Assembly: GCA_020639235.1 (NCBI GenBank)
Contig: JACKHC010000002.1
Location: forward strand, 62,001 to 126,000
From: Phycisphaeraceae bacterium
GTDB taxonomy: Bacteria > Planctomycetota > Phycisphaerae > Phycisphaerales > UBA1924
Direction: 5' to 3'
Length of the DNA stretch: 64,000 bases
A program made the position numbers and the translations under genes. A model generated the notes under the pieces. It was not told the DNA's origin, did no database searches, and saw only the letters and a list, made by a program, of their open reading frames with translations. Positions 24,804 through 32,978 of the stretch are shown here, in pieces (the first letter of the stretch is position 1; every line of letters begins with the position of its first letter).

Positions 24804-25784
24804 ATGAGCGGAACCGGGACTCTTGCGTTGGACCTGCGTGATGTGGCCAAGACCTACAAGGGGAAGGTGCATGCGCTGCGCGGCGTGGACATGCGGGTGC
24901 ACGGGGGCGAGGTGTTCGGGCTGCTCGGGCCGAACGGCGCGGGGAAGTCGACGCTCGTGAAGATCCTGATGACGGTGATCCGCCCGACGCGGTGCGAGGG
25001 GACCCTTTTGGGATCGCCGGTGGGCGAGAAGGCGACGCTGGCGCGGGTGGGGTATCTGCCGGAGCACCACAAGTTCCCGGGGTATCTGACGGGCGCGCAG
25101 GTGCTGGATTTCTACGGCGCGATGGCGGGCGTGGCGCGGGGGACGCGGAAGCGGCGGATCGGTGAGCTGCTGGATCTGGTGGGGATGAGCGATTGGGGGA
25201 AGAAGCGTGTGGGCGGGTACTCCAAGGGGATGCGGCAACGGGTGGGCGTGGCGCAGGCGCTGATGAACGATCCGGATCTGGTGCTGCTGGATGAGCCGAC
25301 GGACGGCGTGGACCCGGTGGGGCGGAGGGATATCCGGGACATCGTTGTGCGTATGAAGGATCGCGGGAAGGCGGTGTTCATCAACTCGCACCTGCTGAGC
25401 GAGTTGGAGCAGGTGTGCGACCGGGTGGCGATTCTGGTGCAGGGGATGGTTGCGCAGCAGGGGACGATTGATGAGCTGACGAAGGATCAGCAGCGGTACG
25501 AGATCGAGTTCGCGTCGGAGGACGGGGCGCGGGTGGCGCAGATGCTGGATGAGATGGACGCGAACGGATTGCCCGACTCGCGGGTGGAGGGTTCGCGGAT
25601 TCGGCTCTCGACGGTGGACGCGGTTGCGGTGCAACCGATGATTGACGGGCTGCGTGCGCGGGGCGTGACGATTCGTTCGATTCGCGCGATGCGGCCTTCG
25701 CTCGAGGATCTGTTCATGGTGGCGGTGACGGACCGGGAGACGGGGAGAACGCTGGCGCCGGGTGCTGCGAAGGGAGGTCGGTGA
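24804..25784 (+). CDS. ABC transporter ATP-binding protein
   Basis: Nucleotide-binding subunit of an ABC-2-type exporter, 326 residues. Walker A GPNGAGKST, the signature YSKGMRQR, Walker B LVLLDEPTDGVDP and the H-loop NSHLLSELEQ are all intact. The last 100 residues form the usual DUF4162-like accessory domain. It overlaps the permease gene by one base, so the pair forms one transporter; the substrate is unknown. Confidence 0.93.
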   Translation: MSGTGTLALDLRDVAKTYKGKVHALRGVDMRVHGGEVFGLLGPNGAGKSTLVKILMTVIRPTRCEGTLLGSPVGEKATLARVGYLPEHHKFPGYLTGAQVLDFYGAMAGVARGTRKRRIGELLDLVGMSDWGKKRVGGYSKGMRQRVGVAQALMNDPDLVLLDEPTDGVDPVGRRDIRDIVVRMKDRGKAVFINSHLLSELEQVCDRVAILVQGMVAQQGTIDELTKDQQRYEIEFASEDGARVAQMLDEMDANGLPDSRVEGSRIRLSTVDAVAVQPMIDGLRARGVTIRSIRAMRPSLEDLFMVAVTDRETGRTLAPGAAKGGR

Positions 25785-26953
25785 TGACGCAGACCTGGGC
25801 GTTGTTGTTGGATGCGTATCGCGAGCTGAACAGCAAGAAGTTGTTCTGGATCACGCTGATTCTGTCGGCGATCGTTGTGCTGGCGTGCGGGATGGCGGGG
25901 ATCAACGAGAAGGGGATCACCTTCCTGCACTGGCAGTTCGAGACGCCGTTCTTCACGACGGAGATCATGTCGCGCGCGAACTTCTACAAGATGATCTTTG
26001 CGAGTATGGCGATTCCGATCTGGCTGACCTGGGTCGCGACGGTGCTGGCGCTGGTCTCGACGGGCGGGATCTTTCCCGATTTCATCGCCAGCGGCTCGAT
26101 CGAGTTGACGCTGAGCAAGCCGATCGGCCGGTGGCGGCTGTTCCTGACGAAGTACGGGACCGGTTTGTTATTCGCGGGGCTGCAGGTGTTGGTGTTCTCG
26201 CTGGCGTCGTTCCTGGTGATCGGCGTGCGGGGCGGTTCGTGGGAATGGGGGTTGTTCCTCGCGGTGCCGATCGTGGTGGTGTTCTTCAGTTACCTGTTCT
26301 CGATATGCGTGCTGTTCGGGATCGTGACCAAGTCCACGATCGCGTCGATTCTGCTCACGCTGCTGATGTGGTTCGGGATCTCGATGATGGGCGCGGCGGA
26401 CGGCATGCTCATGATGTTCCGGACGCAGGCGGAGTTCCGGGCGGAGGACGGGCAGAAGAAGGTCGAGCGGCTCGAGAAGACGCTTGCATCGCAGCGGGCG
26501 GAGTTGGCGGATGTCGAGGGGGCGGGCGGCGAGGCGATGAGCGCTGAGGACCGCGAGGCGAAGGTGGCTAGTTTGACGGGGCGGATTGGGAATACGGAGC
26601 GGTCGTTGGCGGGTGCGCGCGAGGATGTGACGGGGGGCGAGCGGGCGGCGAGTCAGATCGAGCCGTGGTACAAGGGCGTGCTCGCGGCGCGGACGGTGTT
26701 GCCGAAGACGGGTGACACGATCGGGCTCTTGCAGCGGTGGCTGGTTGACACCTCGCAGTTGCCGGGGATGAACGAGGACGGGCCGGTGGACACGGGCGAG
26801 TCGCTCAAGAACGGGCAGGACCCGCGGGTGCAGAAGCGTATTCAGGAGCAAGTCAACAAACGCCCGGTGTGGTGGGTTGTGGGGACATCGCTCGGGTTTG
26901 AGGCGGTGGTGTTGCTGGGTGCGGGCTGGATGTTTGCGAGAAGGGATTTCTAG
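25784..26953 (+). CDS. ABC-2-type transporter permease with a coiled-coil insert
   Basis: Membrane subunit partnering the preceding ATPase, 389 residues. Helices lie near residues 20-40, 75-95, 130-155, 165-190 and 195-215, with a final one at 365-385. Between the fifth and last helices is a long soluble loop (about residues 220-345) with a predicted coiled coil (KKVERLEKTLASQRAELADVEG...REAKVASLTGRIGNTERSLAGA). The loop may sit in the periplasm and bind a partner. The start is ATG 25784 in a TGATG overlap; GTG 25781 is an alternative. Confidence 0.87.
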   Translation: MTQTWALLLDAYRELNSKKLFWITLILSAIVVLACGMAGINEKGITFLHWQFETPFFTTEIMSRANFYKMIFASMAIPIWLTWVATVLALVSTGGIFPDFIASGSIELTLSKPIGRWRLFLTKYGTGLLFAGLQVLVFSLASFLVIGVRGGSWEWGLFLAVPIVVVFFSYLFSICVLFGIVTKSTIASILLTLLMWFGISMMGAADGMLMMFRTQAEFRAEDGQKKVERLEKTLASQRAELADVEGAGGEAMSAEDREAKVASLTGRIGNTERSLAGAREDVTGGERAASQIEPWYKGVLAARTVLPKTGDTIGLLQRWLVDTSQLPGMNEDGPVDTGESLKNGQDPRVQKRIQEQVNKRPVWWVVGTSLGFEAVVLLGAGWMFARRDF

Positions 26954-26969
26954 AGGCAACGCCCTTGCT

Positions 26970-27023
26970 ACCCCTCACCCGGCGGCGTGCTGATCGCTAC
27001 GCCGCCACCCTCTCCCTCAAGGC
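26970..27023 (-). repeat. Family A palindromic repeat, copy 8, interrupted by an IS (first part)
   Basis: This part contains the tail, the second hairpin (GGCGGCG/CGCCGCC) and half of the first hairpin, ending in CTCAAGG. The remaining half lies beyond the insertion sequence at 27962-27978. Confidence 0.8.
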
Positions 27024-27961
27024 AACCTCTTGCATCAACGCCTTGCTTGGATGGCGGCGTGGTGGATGGCGAGTTTGGCCAGGACCCACAGCCGCACGCG
27101 TCGCAGGGTTCTGATCCACGGCGGGGGCGATCCTCCTCCCAGCATCGTCAGCCAACCGAACGATCGCTCCACCGCCGTGCGCAGCCGCGACGCCTGGCGA
27201 CGCTTCCGCGCGTCGCCCTCGAGCAGTTCGATCGCGCGCAGACGATCCGCGTGCTGGCGATGACCTTCGCTGATCGAACGCCCGGCCTTGCGCCGCGGCG
27301 CGATCAACCGGGCCCCACGCGACGCGGCCATCTCGTAGAGCGGGTTGGCGTCGTACCCCGCGTCGCCCAGCACGATCGAACCACGCGAGGCCGCACGCGA
27401 CAGAAGCTTCCGCGCCACCACGCACTCGGCGTCGTTGAGCGTCCGCACGCAAAACGCCCGGATATTCCCGCTCCGATCGCACGCCGCGTGCAACCGGTAC
27501 CCGCGACGCATCCCCCCATCGGCGTGCCCGAACCGCGCCTGACGGTCCTTGCTGAACCGGCCCACCAGCAGCGGCTTGCCGTCGACGCACAGCAGCGACG
27601 CATCACCCCCGCGCCCACGCGGCGACAATCCACGCAGCAACTTCAGCACGCCCAGCCTCCGCGACCGGCGGCTCACCGTCGAGGCGTCGGGCACGATCAC
27701 GCGACGCCCCGGCCAGTTCGATCGATCGCACGCCCAGCACACCGGCCGATCGTGCAACGCGGCCCAGAGAACGACCCGCGCAATGTCATGATCCGTATAC
27801 TGCGCCCGCGGCGGGCGACGCTCCGGGATCACGCGCAACGCACGCTCCAACCGATCGTAGAGTTCGCGCTCCATGTCCTTCTCCTTGTGTCTGGCGATAC
27901 AAAGAGCATGGACGCGAACCGCCCACAGCGCAAGCACTTACAGCAAAGGCGCAATTTGTTG
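27024..27961. mobile_element. Insertion sequence with IS4/IS5-like DDE transposase
   Basis: A 938-bp element. Its ends are imperfect 11-bp inverted repeats: CAACCTCTTGC at 27024-27034 and CAACAAATTGC read inward from 27961 (8 of 11 identical). Both sides are flanked by CTCAAGG (27017-27023 and 27962-27968), a 7-bp target duplication. Removing the element and one duplication rebuilds a complete family A repeat, so the insertion site is the loop of its first hairpin. One transposase gene fills the element. Confidence 0.85.
27035..27874 (-). CDS. DDE transposase (IS4/IS5-like)
   Basis: RNase H-fold transposase of 279 residues. The DDE triad is visible: first Asp in LLCVDGKPLLVG, second Asp in IVLGDAGYDANPL, and Glu in TAVERSFGWLTML. 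The N-terminal half is the usual helix-turn-helix region (TDHDIARVVLWAALHDRPV, VPDASTVSRRSRRLG). The start is ATG 27874, preceded by AAGGAGAAGG; an upstream in-frame Met exists but has no ribosome-binding site. The frame is intact, so the element may be active. Confidence 0.9.
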   Translation of the reverse strand: MERELYDRLERALRVIPERRPPRAQYTDHDIARVVLWAALHDRPVCWACDRSNWPGRRVIVPDASTVSRRSRRLGVLKLLRGLSPRGRGGDASLLCVDGKPLLVGRFSKDRQARFGHADGGMRRGYRLHAACDRSGNIRAFCVRTLNDAECVVARKLLSRAASRGSIVLGDAGYDANPLYEMAASRGARLIAPRRKAGRSISEGHRQHADRLRAIELLEGDARKRRQASRLRTAVERSFGWLTMLGGGSPPPWIRTLRRVRLWVLAKLAIHHAAIQARR

Positions 27962-27978
27962 CTCAAGGGGAGAGGGTG
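27962..27978 (-). repeat. Family A palindromic repeat, copy 8 (second part, beyond the IS)
   Basis: CTCAAGG is followed by GGAGAGGGTG, the missing arm of the hairpin whose other half is at 26970-27023. Confidence 0.8.
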
Positions 27979-27998
27979 CGACAGAGTCGACCACGAAA

Positions 27999-28916
27999 CT
28001 AGTTGTTGCGGTGGATGTTGTGGCAGTCGGTGCAGGATTGCGCGATGGCGTCGGCGGCGGTGTTCGCGGCTGCGTGGTCGGATGCCTCGAGCGCGGCGTT
28101 GAGCGCCCATGCGAACCGCTCGGCGTGGGTCATGCGCGTGCGCATGTCGGCGTCGGCGTCTGCGAGGTGCAGGCGATTGGTCTCGCGGAAGAGTTCGGCG
28201 AAGATCGCGGCCTCGTGCGCGGGGACCACATCGGGGTGATCCGGGGGCGGTTGCCAGTTGTTCTTGCGGGCGGCGCCGAGGCGTTCCCACGATCGATCGA
28301 TGTCGGCCATGGCGAGGGTGAGGGAGTCGCGCTGGGCGATCTCGGGGAGCGGGCCGACGGCTTTTGGGTCGGGGAGGATGCGGGTGCCGGGGAGGAATGC
28401 TTCGAGAGATTGGTGGAGCGCTTCGTACTTGCGGGGGAGGCCGGCGTCGTACAGTTTCTGGGCGGCGTCTGCGCCCGAGCAGCCGGTTTCCGCGGCATAG
28501 ATGACGGCGGCGGCGACGGGGCCTCGGTGGAGCCCGTGGTGGCAGTGAACGAAGATGGTGCCGGGGATTTCGTGGGCGGCGCGTTCGAGCTGGACTTCTT
28601 CTGACGCGTTGAGCGCGCTGTAGGCGATGGGGATGTGGACATACCGGAGGCCGAACTTTTTGGCGCGCTCGACATCGGGCGTGGCGCCGTCGACGGAGAT
28701 GATCGTTTGTGCGCCCATGGCGCGGATGAGTTCGAAGTCGGCGTCGGTGACGGGCTCGGAGCCGGAGATGACGGTCGGGGAGAGATGCGTGATGTGTTCG
28801 AGCGTGGCGTGGTCGGTCGCTGCTTGCGGCGGTGGCGGGGCGGCGGCGTGGCGCGCGCACGCGGGGATCAGCGCGAGCAGTGCGATCGGCGTGGCGAAGC
28901 GTTTCATTCGTCGCAT
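27999..28916 (-). CDS. Lipoprotein fusing a dual-specificity phosphatase to a C-terminal c-type heme motif
   Basis: A 305-residue predicted lipoprotein with signal LLALIPAC (lipobox Cys about C20). Residues 40-190 form a cysteine-phosphatase domain: the P-loop HCHHGLHRGP (about 124-133) fits HCx5R, preceded by a family-like AQTIISVDGATPD strand and general-acid region. The C-terminal 80 residues are helical and end in a CTDCH motif (about 295-299), the C-x-x-C-H heme-attachment signature, set near the end of a helix as in cytochrome c'. Start ATG 28916 or 28907. The combination suggests a redox-linked periplasmic phosphatase, which is an inference. Confidence 0.82.
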   Translation of the reverse strand: MRRMKRFATPIALLALIPACARHAAAPPPPQAATDHATLEHITHLSPTVISGSEPVTDADFELIRAMGAQTIISVDGATPDVERAKKFGLRYVHIPIAYSALNASEEVQLERAAHEIPGTIFVHCHHGLHRGPVAAAVIYAAETGCSGADAAQKLYDAGLPRKYEALHQSLEAFLPGTRILPDPKAVGPLPEIAQRDSLTLAMADIDRSWERLGAARKNNWQPPPDHPDVVPAHEAAIFAELFRETNRLHLADADADMRTRMTHAERFAWALNAALEASDHAAANTAADAIAQSCTDCHNIHRNN

Positions 28917-28941
28917 TGGTGTCCGTGACCGGGAAAGAAAC

Positions 28942-28964
28942 AGGGCGGCTTGTCGGGCCGCCCT
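28942..28964 (-). terminator. Rho-independent terminator of the M16 peptidase genes
   Basis: AGGGCGGC (28942-28949) pairs with GCCGCCCT (28957-28964). On the - strand the hairpin is followed by GTTTCTTTCCC. It lies 39 bases beyond the stop of the second M16 gene. Confidence 0.8.
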
Positions 28965-29002
28965 GAGAGAGGATACGGGATGTATGGCGCGAGGGTTCGC
29001 GC

Positions 29003-30520
29003 TTAGTTCTTGGGGAGGGGCTTCTGGGTGAGGGGATCGCGGAGTGGGAGTTCCTCGGCGTGCCCGTCGAAGAAGTCGGCCATCGTCGTGACCTTGGAGG
29101 GGTCGGCGGCGATCTCGGTGTTGCCCTTGTAGATGTCTTCCCACTTGCCGACGATGAGGATGGCGACATTCGCGGGATCGAGGTACTGGCGCGCGACGCG
29201 GAGGACATCGTCCTGCGAGACGGCGCGGACCTTGTCGCGGTAGGTGGTCCAGTAGGAGGGATCGCGGTTGGTCCACTCGTCGCCGACGAAGACGGAGAGC
29301 ATGCCGTCCTTGGACTCGAAGGTGCGCGGGAAGGTCTCGATGGCCTGATTCTTGGCGGTCATGAGTTCTTCCTCGGTGACCGGCTCGGTGCGCATCTTGT
29401 TGATTTCTTCCATGGCGACGCGGAGCGCGTAGGGGACGGTGGCGGACTTGGAGGCGTAGGTGACGCCGAACTCGCCGGGGTACCACACCTTGCTGGCGAA
29501 GAAGGAGCCGGCGCCGTAGGCGAGGCCTTCATCGGAGCGAACGCGGTTCATGATTCGGGAGGTGAAGCCGCCGCCGCCGAGGATGTCGTTCATGATGGCG
29601 ACGGGGATGGCGTCGGGGTCGTCGCGCTTTAGGCCGCGGTGACCGAAGGTGACCTTGCCCTGGGGGACATCCTTCTCGACGTGGTAGACGCCCGGTTCGA
29701 GTTCATGGGTGGGCGCGGGCGGGTCGGGCATGCGCTGACCCGAGGCCCAGCCGGAGAGCGCCTTCTCGAGGCGGGCGGACATCTCGGACGGCTCGAAGTC
29801 GCCGGTGACGGAGATGATGAGGTTGTTGGGGTTGAAGAGTTTGTCGTGGAAGGCGATGAGATCGTCGCGGGTGATGTTGTTGAGGGTTGTCTCGGTGGTG
29901 ACGCGGGCCTCGAAGTGATCGCGGCCCCACATGATGGCGTCCCACTCGCGCGAGGCGATGGCGTTGGCGTCATCGTTGCGCTGCTTCATGCCCTCGATGG
30001 CTTCGGACTTGTAGAGATCGATCTTCTTCTGATCGAAGCCGGGGTTGCGGACCATGTCCATGAAGAGGGCGAAGGTCTGGTCGAGGTTGGACGTGAGCGA
30101 GTTGAGTGAGGCGCCGGCCTGTGTGGAGCCGACGAATGTGCCGGCGTTGGCGGCGTAGAAGTCGAAGAGTTCGTCCATGTCGGTGGGCGAGACGGACTCG
30201 GTGCCGCCGCGGCGCATCATCTGGCCGGTCATGGACGCGAGGCCGACTTTGTCGGCGGGTTCGAGGTAGGCACCGCCCTTGAAGGAGAAGGAGATGCTCA
30301 CGAGCGGGAACTCGTGCGACGGGGCCATGTAGACGGGGACTGTGGCGCCGTCGACGTTGATCTCGTGGCGGTAGTCCTCGGACATGGGGGGCTCGAAAGC
30401 GAGCTCGGCGAACTTGATCTGCTCGGGGCGCGGCGGGATGCCGGCCTTGGCGAGGAGTGTTGAGGATGCGGCGGCCATCACAAGGGCGGCCGTGATTGTG
30501 CATGTCTGGATGCGGTTCAT
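29003..30520 (-). CDS. Secreted M16 peptidase-like protein lacking the zinc site
   Basis: A 505-residue exported protein with a signal peptide (MNRIQTCTITAALVMAAASSTLLA) and two M16 domains. The first carries GLASMTGQMMRRGG where active members have HxxEH, so the zinc ligands are absent. The second contains the substrate-binding R/Y region LGGGGFTSRIMNRVRSDEGLAYGAGS. This is the pattern of an inactive M16B partner subunit. Shine-Dalgarno AAGGAG precedes the start. It lies directly downstream of the active M16 gene, and the two probably form a heterodimeric zinc protease. Confidence 0.88.
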   Translation of the reverse strand: MNRIQTCTITAALVMAAASSTLLAKAGIPPRPEQIKFAELAFEPPMSEDYRHEINVDGATVPVYMAPSHEFPLVSISFSFKGGAYLEPADKVGLASMTGQMMRRGGTESVSPTDMDELFDFYAANAGTFVGSTQAGASLNSLTSNLDQTFALFMDMVRNPGFDQKKIDLYKSEAIEGMKQRNDDANAIASREWDAIMWGRDHFEARVTTETTLNNITRDDLIAFHDKLFNPNNLIISVTGDFEPSEMSARLEKALSGWASGQRMPDPPAPTHELEPGVYHVEKDVPQGKVTFGHRGLKRDDPDAIPVAIMNDILGGGGFTSRIMNRVRSDEGLAYGAGSFFASKVWYPGEFGVTYASKSATVPYALRVAMEEINKMRTEPVTEEELMTAKNQAIETFPRTFESKDGMLSVFVGDEWTNRDPSYWTTYRDKVRAVSQDDVLRVARQYLDPANVAILIVGKWEDIYKGNTEIAADPSKVTTMADFFDGHAEELPLRDPLTQKPLPKN

Positions 30521-30543
30521 GGTCGGTTCTCCTTGTGGGTGGA

Positions 30544-32307
30544 TCAGTTGTTCTCGGCGGCCTTGAGTTCTGCGATTCGCTGGGCGATCTTCTTGAGGGC
30601 GAACTCCATGACGGGCTTCATCTCGGCGGGCATCTGGGCCATCTGCGCCTGGGTTTCGGCCTGGGCCTGCATGAGTTCATCGAGGGAGGCGCTGGCGAGC
30701 TGGCTCTCGATCTGCTGCTTGATCATGGGGGCCATGGCGGCCATCTCGGCGGGGAGTGCGGCCTTCATCGCTGCGAAGTCGGGGTCCTCGGTGGAGCCGG
30801 CCTTGCGGTTGAAGGTGGCGACGGCGCGGTTGGTCTCGGAGAAGTACGCGTTGGCGACGCGCTGGACATCGTCGGCGGTGACGGCCTGGATGGCGCGCGG
30901 CATGTTGTTGATGTATTCCCAGCCGCCCTGCGCTTCGTAGTAGCCGAGCTGGAGCATGATGAAGAAGTTGTTCTGGAGGGAGCGGTAGACATCGGCCGCG
31001 GACTGGTTCTTGACCTTCTGGAGTTCGCGGTCGGAGACGAGTTCATTCTGGAGTTTCTTGAGTTCCTCGTACCACGCGCGTTCGAGGTCGATGGGTGCGG
31101 CGTCGCCCTTGGTCTCGGCGGAGAAGGCGAAGTAGCCGGCGTACTTCATGTTGTTGTTCTGCGCAAAGGCGGAGGAGGCGATCTCCTTGCCTTCGACGAG
31201 GTTCTTGTAGAGGCGTCCGGTGCGGCCGTTGAGCAGTTCGGACATGACGGTGAGGGCGGCCTCATCGGCGTGGCCGAAGGGGACGGTGTGGTAGCGGACT
31301 TCGACCTGGGGCTGGCAGTCGCACTCGGCGTTCATGCGCATCTCGGCCTGCTGCTTGTGCTCGAGGGTGACGACCTTGGGGGGCTCGGGGCCGCGTTCGA
31401 GGCGGCCGAAGTAGGTGTTGATGAGCGACTTGGCCTGCGCGGGATCGAAGTCGCCGACGATGACGCCGACGATGTTGTTGGGGCGGTAATAGGTATCGAA
31501 GTAGTTCTGCGCATCCTCCATGGTGTAGGAGTTGAGGTCTGAGGGCCAGCCGATGACGGGCCAGTTGTAGGGGTGGCTCATCCAGAACATGGACTCGAAC
31601 TGTTCCTGGAAGATGCCGGTGGGTGTTGACTCGGTGCGCATGCGACGCTCTTCGTGGACGACATCGCGCTCGGCGTAGAATTCGCGGAAGACGGAGTCGT
31701 ACAGGCGGTCGGACTCCATCCACGCCCAGAGTTCGAGTTTATTGGAGGGGACATTGATGAAGTAGAAGGTCATGTCGTTGTTGGTGAAGGCGTTCATCCC
31801 CGAGGCGCCCTCGGAGGTGTAGACGCGGTCGAACTCGTTCTTGACGGTGACCTCGCGCTCGGCCTGGATGGACTGATCGAGTTGGGCGCGGATGGCGCGC
31901 ATCTGCTCGGTGTCTTGGGCGGGGTCCCAGGGATCGGTGATCTCGCCGTCCTTGTATCGCTGGTACTGCTCGGAGAGCTGGAGCGTGAGGAGTTCGCGGC
32001 GGAGCCGGTCCTGCTCGGAGCGGAACTGGGCATCGCGGGCGGGGTCGCTGGTGCCGATGGTGTTGGTGCCCTTGAACATCATGTGTTCGAAGAAGTGCGA
32101 GATGCCGGTGATGCCGGGGCGCTCATTGGCGGAGCCGACCTTGGCGACCCACCCGGCGGCGATGATGTTGGGCTGCTCGGTGCGTGGGTAGAGGAGGAAC
32201 TTCATGCCGTTGTCGAGCGTGAAGATCTCGGGCTGGACCTGTTGGGCGCGGGCCGATGAGACGGCGGCGGCGACGATGGCGATGCAGGCGAGGAGACGGT
32301 GCCTCAT
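30544..32307 (-). CDS. Secreted M16 zinc metallopeptidase (active subunit)
   Basis: A 587-residue exported metalloprotease with signal peptide (ending SSARAQ). The inverted zinc motif HFFEH lies at about residues 71-75, with the third ligand in VVHEERRMRTE about 95 residues later. A Gln/Glu-rich insert (about residues 90-155) extends the first domain. The second M16 domain follows (about 250-480), then a helical C-terminal tail rich in Q, A, M and E. Start ATG 32307 has an AGGAG ribosome-binding site. It pairs with the downstream inactive subunit and probably degrades peptides in the periplasm. Confidence 0.9.
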   Translation of the reverse strand: MRHRLLACIAIVAAAVSSARAQQVQPEIFTLDNGMKFLLYPRTEQPNIIAAGWVAKVGSANERPGITGISHFFEHMMFKGTNTIGTSDPARDAQFRSEQDRLRRELLTLQLSEQYQRYKDGEITDPWDPAQDTEQMRAIRAQLDQSIQAEREVTVKNEFDRVYTSEGASGMNAFTNNDMTFYFINVPSNKLELWAWMESDRLYDSVFREFYAERDVVHEERRMRTESTPTGIFQEQFESMFWMSHPYNWPVIGWPSDLNSYTMEDAQNYFDTYYRPNNIVGVIVGDFDPAQAKSLINTYFGRLERGPEPPKVVTLEHKQQAEMRMNAECDCQPQVEVRYHTVPFGHADEAALTVMSELLNGRTGRLYKNLVEGKEIASSAFAQNNNMKYAGYFAFSAETKGDAAPIDLERAWYEELKKLQNELVSDRELQKVKNQSAADVYRSLQNNFFIMLQLGYYEAQGGWEYINNMPRAIQAVTADDVQRVANAYFSETNRAVATFNRKAGSTEDPDFAAMKAALPAEMAAMAPMIKQQIESQLASASLDELMQAQAETQAQMAQMPAEMKPVMEFALKKIAQRIAELKAAENN

Positions 32308-32540
32308 GGTGGCTCCTGAAATGGATTAAGCGGATGAACGATTTTCCTGGACCGGTGCAGCCCCCCTGAAGGTGGGTAGACCGATAACTTCGGAGTGGGA
32401 GGGGCCCACAACTGAAGAATACCGGAACCGGGGTCGGGGGTTGCCGGTCGGCGGGATCGATAAGCGGGCGTGATTCCGATGGAGGGGTAAACCCGGGGAT
32501 CGGGCGGTCCGATCGAGAGAACTGGACTTATTTCCCTCCC

Positions 32541-32978
32541 ATGGACCGGGGGTCTGGTTTCTCGTCTATGAATCAGCAGAGCGGATTAACAGTACGGCGG
32601 CATTCTCGCCGCGAGATTCGGCTGGAAGCGCTTCTTCGCGTTTCCGGCGCGTGCTCTTCGCAGGTGCGGCTGACCGGCTCATCGGGCGCGGAGGATGGGT
32701 GGGTCCGCGCGTTCGTTCTGGATGCGAGCGAGGGCGGGTTGCGTATCGAGTGCGGTGTGTTCTTTCCGCGGCGGTCGATTCTGCACCTCAAGGTAACGGG
32801 GGCCAAGGAAGGCGAGCCCCTGCTGGCGACGGATATCCGCGTGCAGCGCGCTGAGATGACGGGCGGCGAGGGTCGCTATTCGCTCGGCACGGCGTTCGTC
32901 GATCGATCGGCGGCGGCGATGACATCGGTCGCGGCGTTGCTCCGGCATCTCGAGTCGGTGCAGGAGGATGCCGCATGA
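32541..32978 (+). CDS. PilZ-like domain protein
   Basis: Small protein of 136-145 residues (start ATG 32541 or 32568) resembling PilZ c-di-GMP receptors. An Arg-rich start TVRRHSRREIRLEALLRV stands in for RxxxR, and VLDASEGGLRIEC supplies D-x-S-x-x-G. Strands HLKVTGA, DIRVQRAEM and YSLGTAFVDRS follow. It overlaps the following ATPase gene by four bases, so c-di-GMP may control the assembly machine, though ligand binding is not shown. Confidence 0.75.
   Translation: MDRGSGFSSMNQQSGLTVRRHSRREIRLEALLRVSGACSSQVRLTGSSGAEDGWVRAFVLDASEGGLRIECGVFFPRRSILHLKVTGAKEGEPLLATDIRVQRAEMTGGEGRYSLGTAFVDRSAAAMTSVAALLRHLESVQEDAA

Noticed and set aside
32308..32540. Possible c-di-GMP riboswitch upstream of the PilZ-like gene
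   Set aside because: The 233-bp divergent spacer contains G-rich short inverted repeats, but the GEMM core pattern is not present. I see nothing I can name in this spacer.
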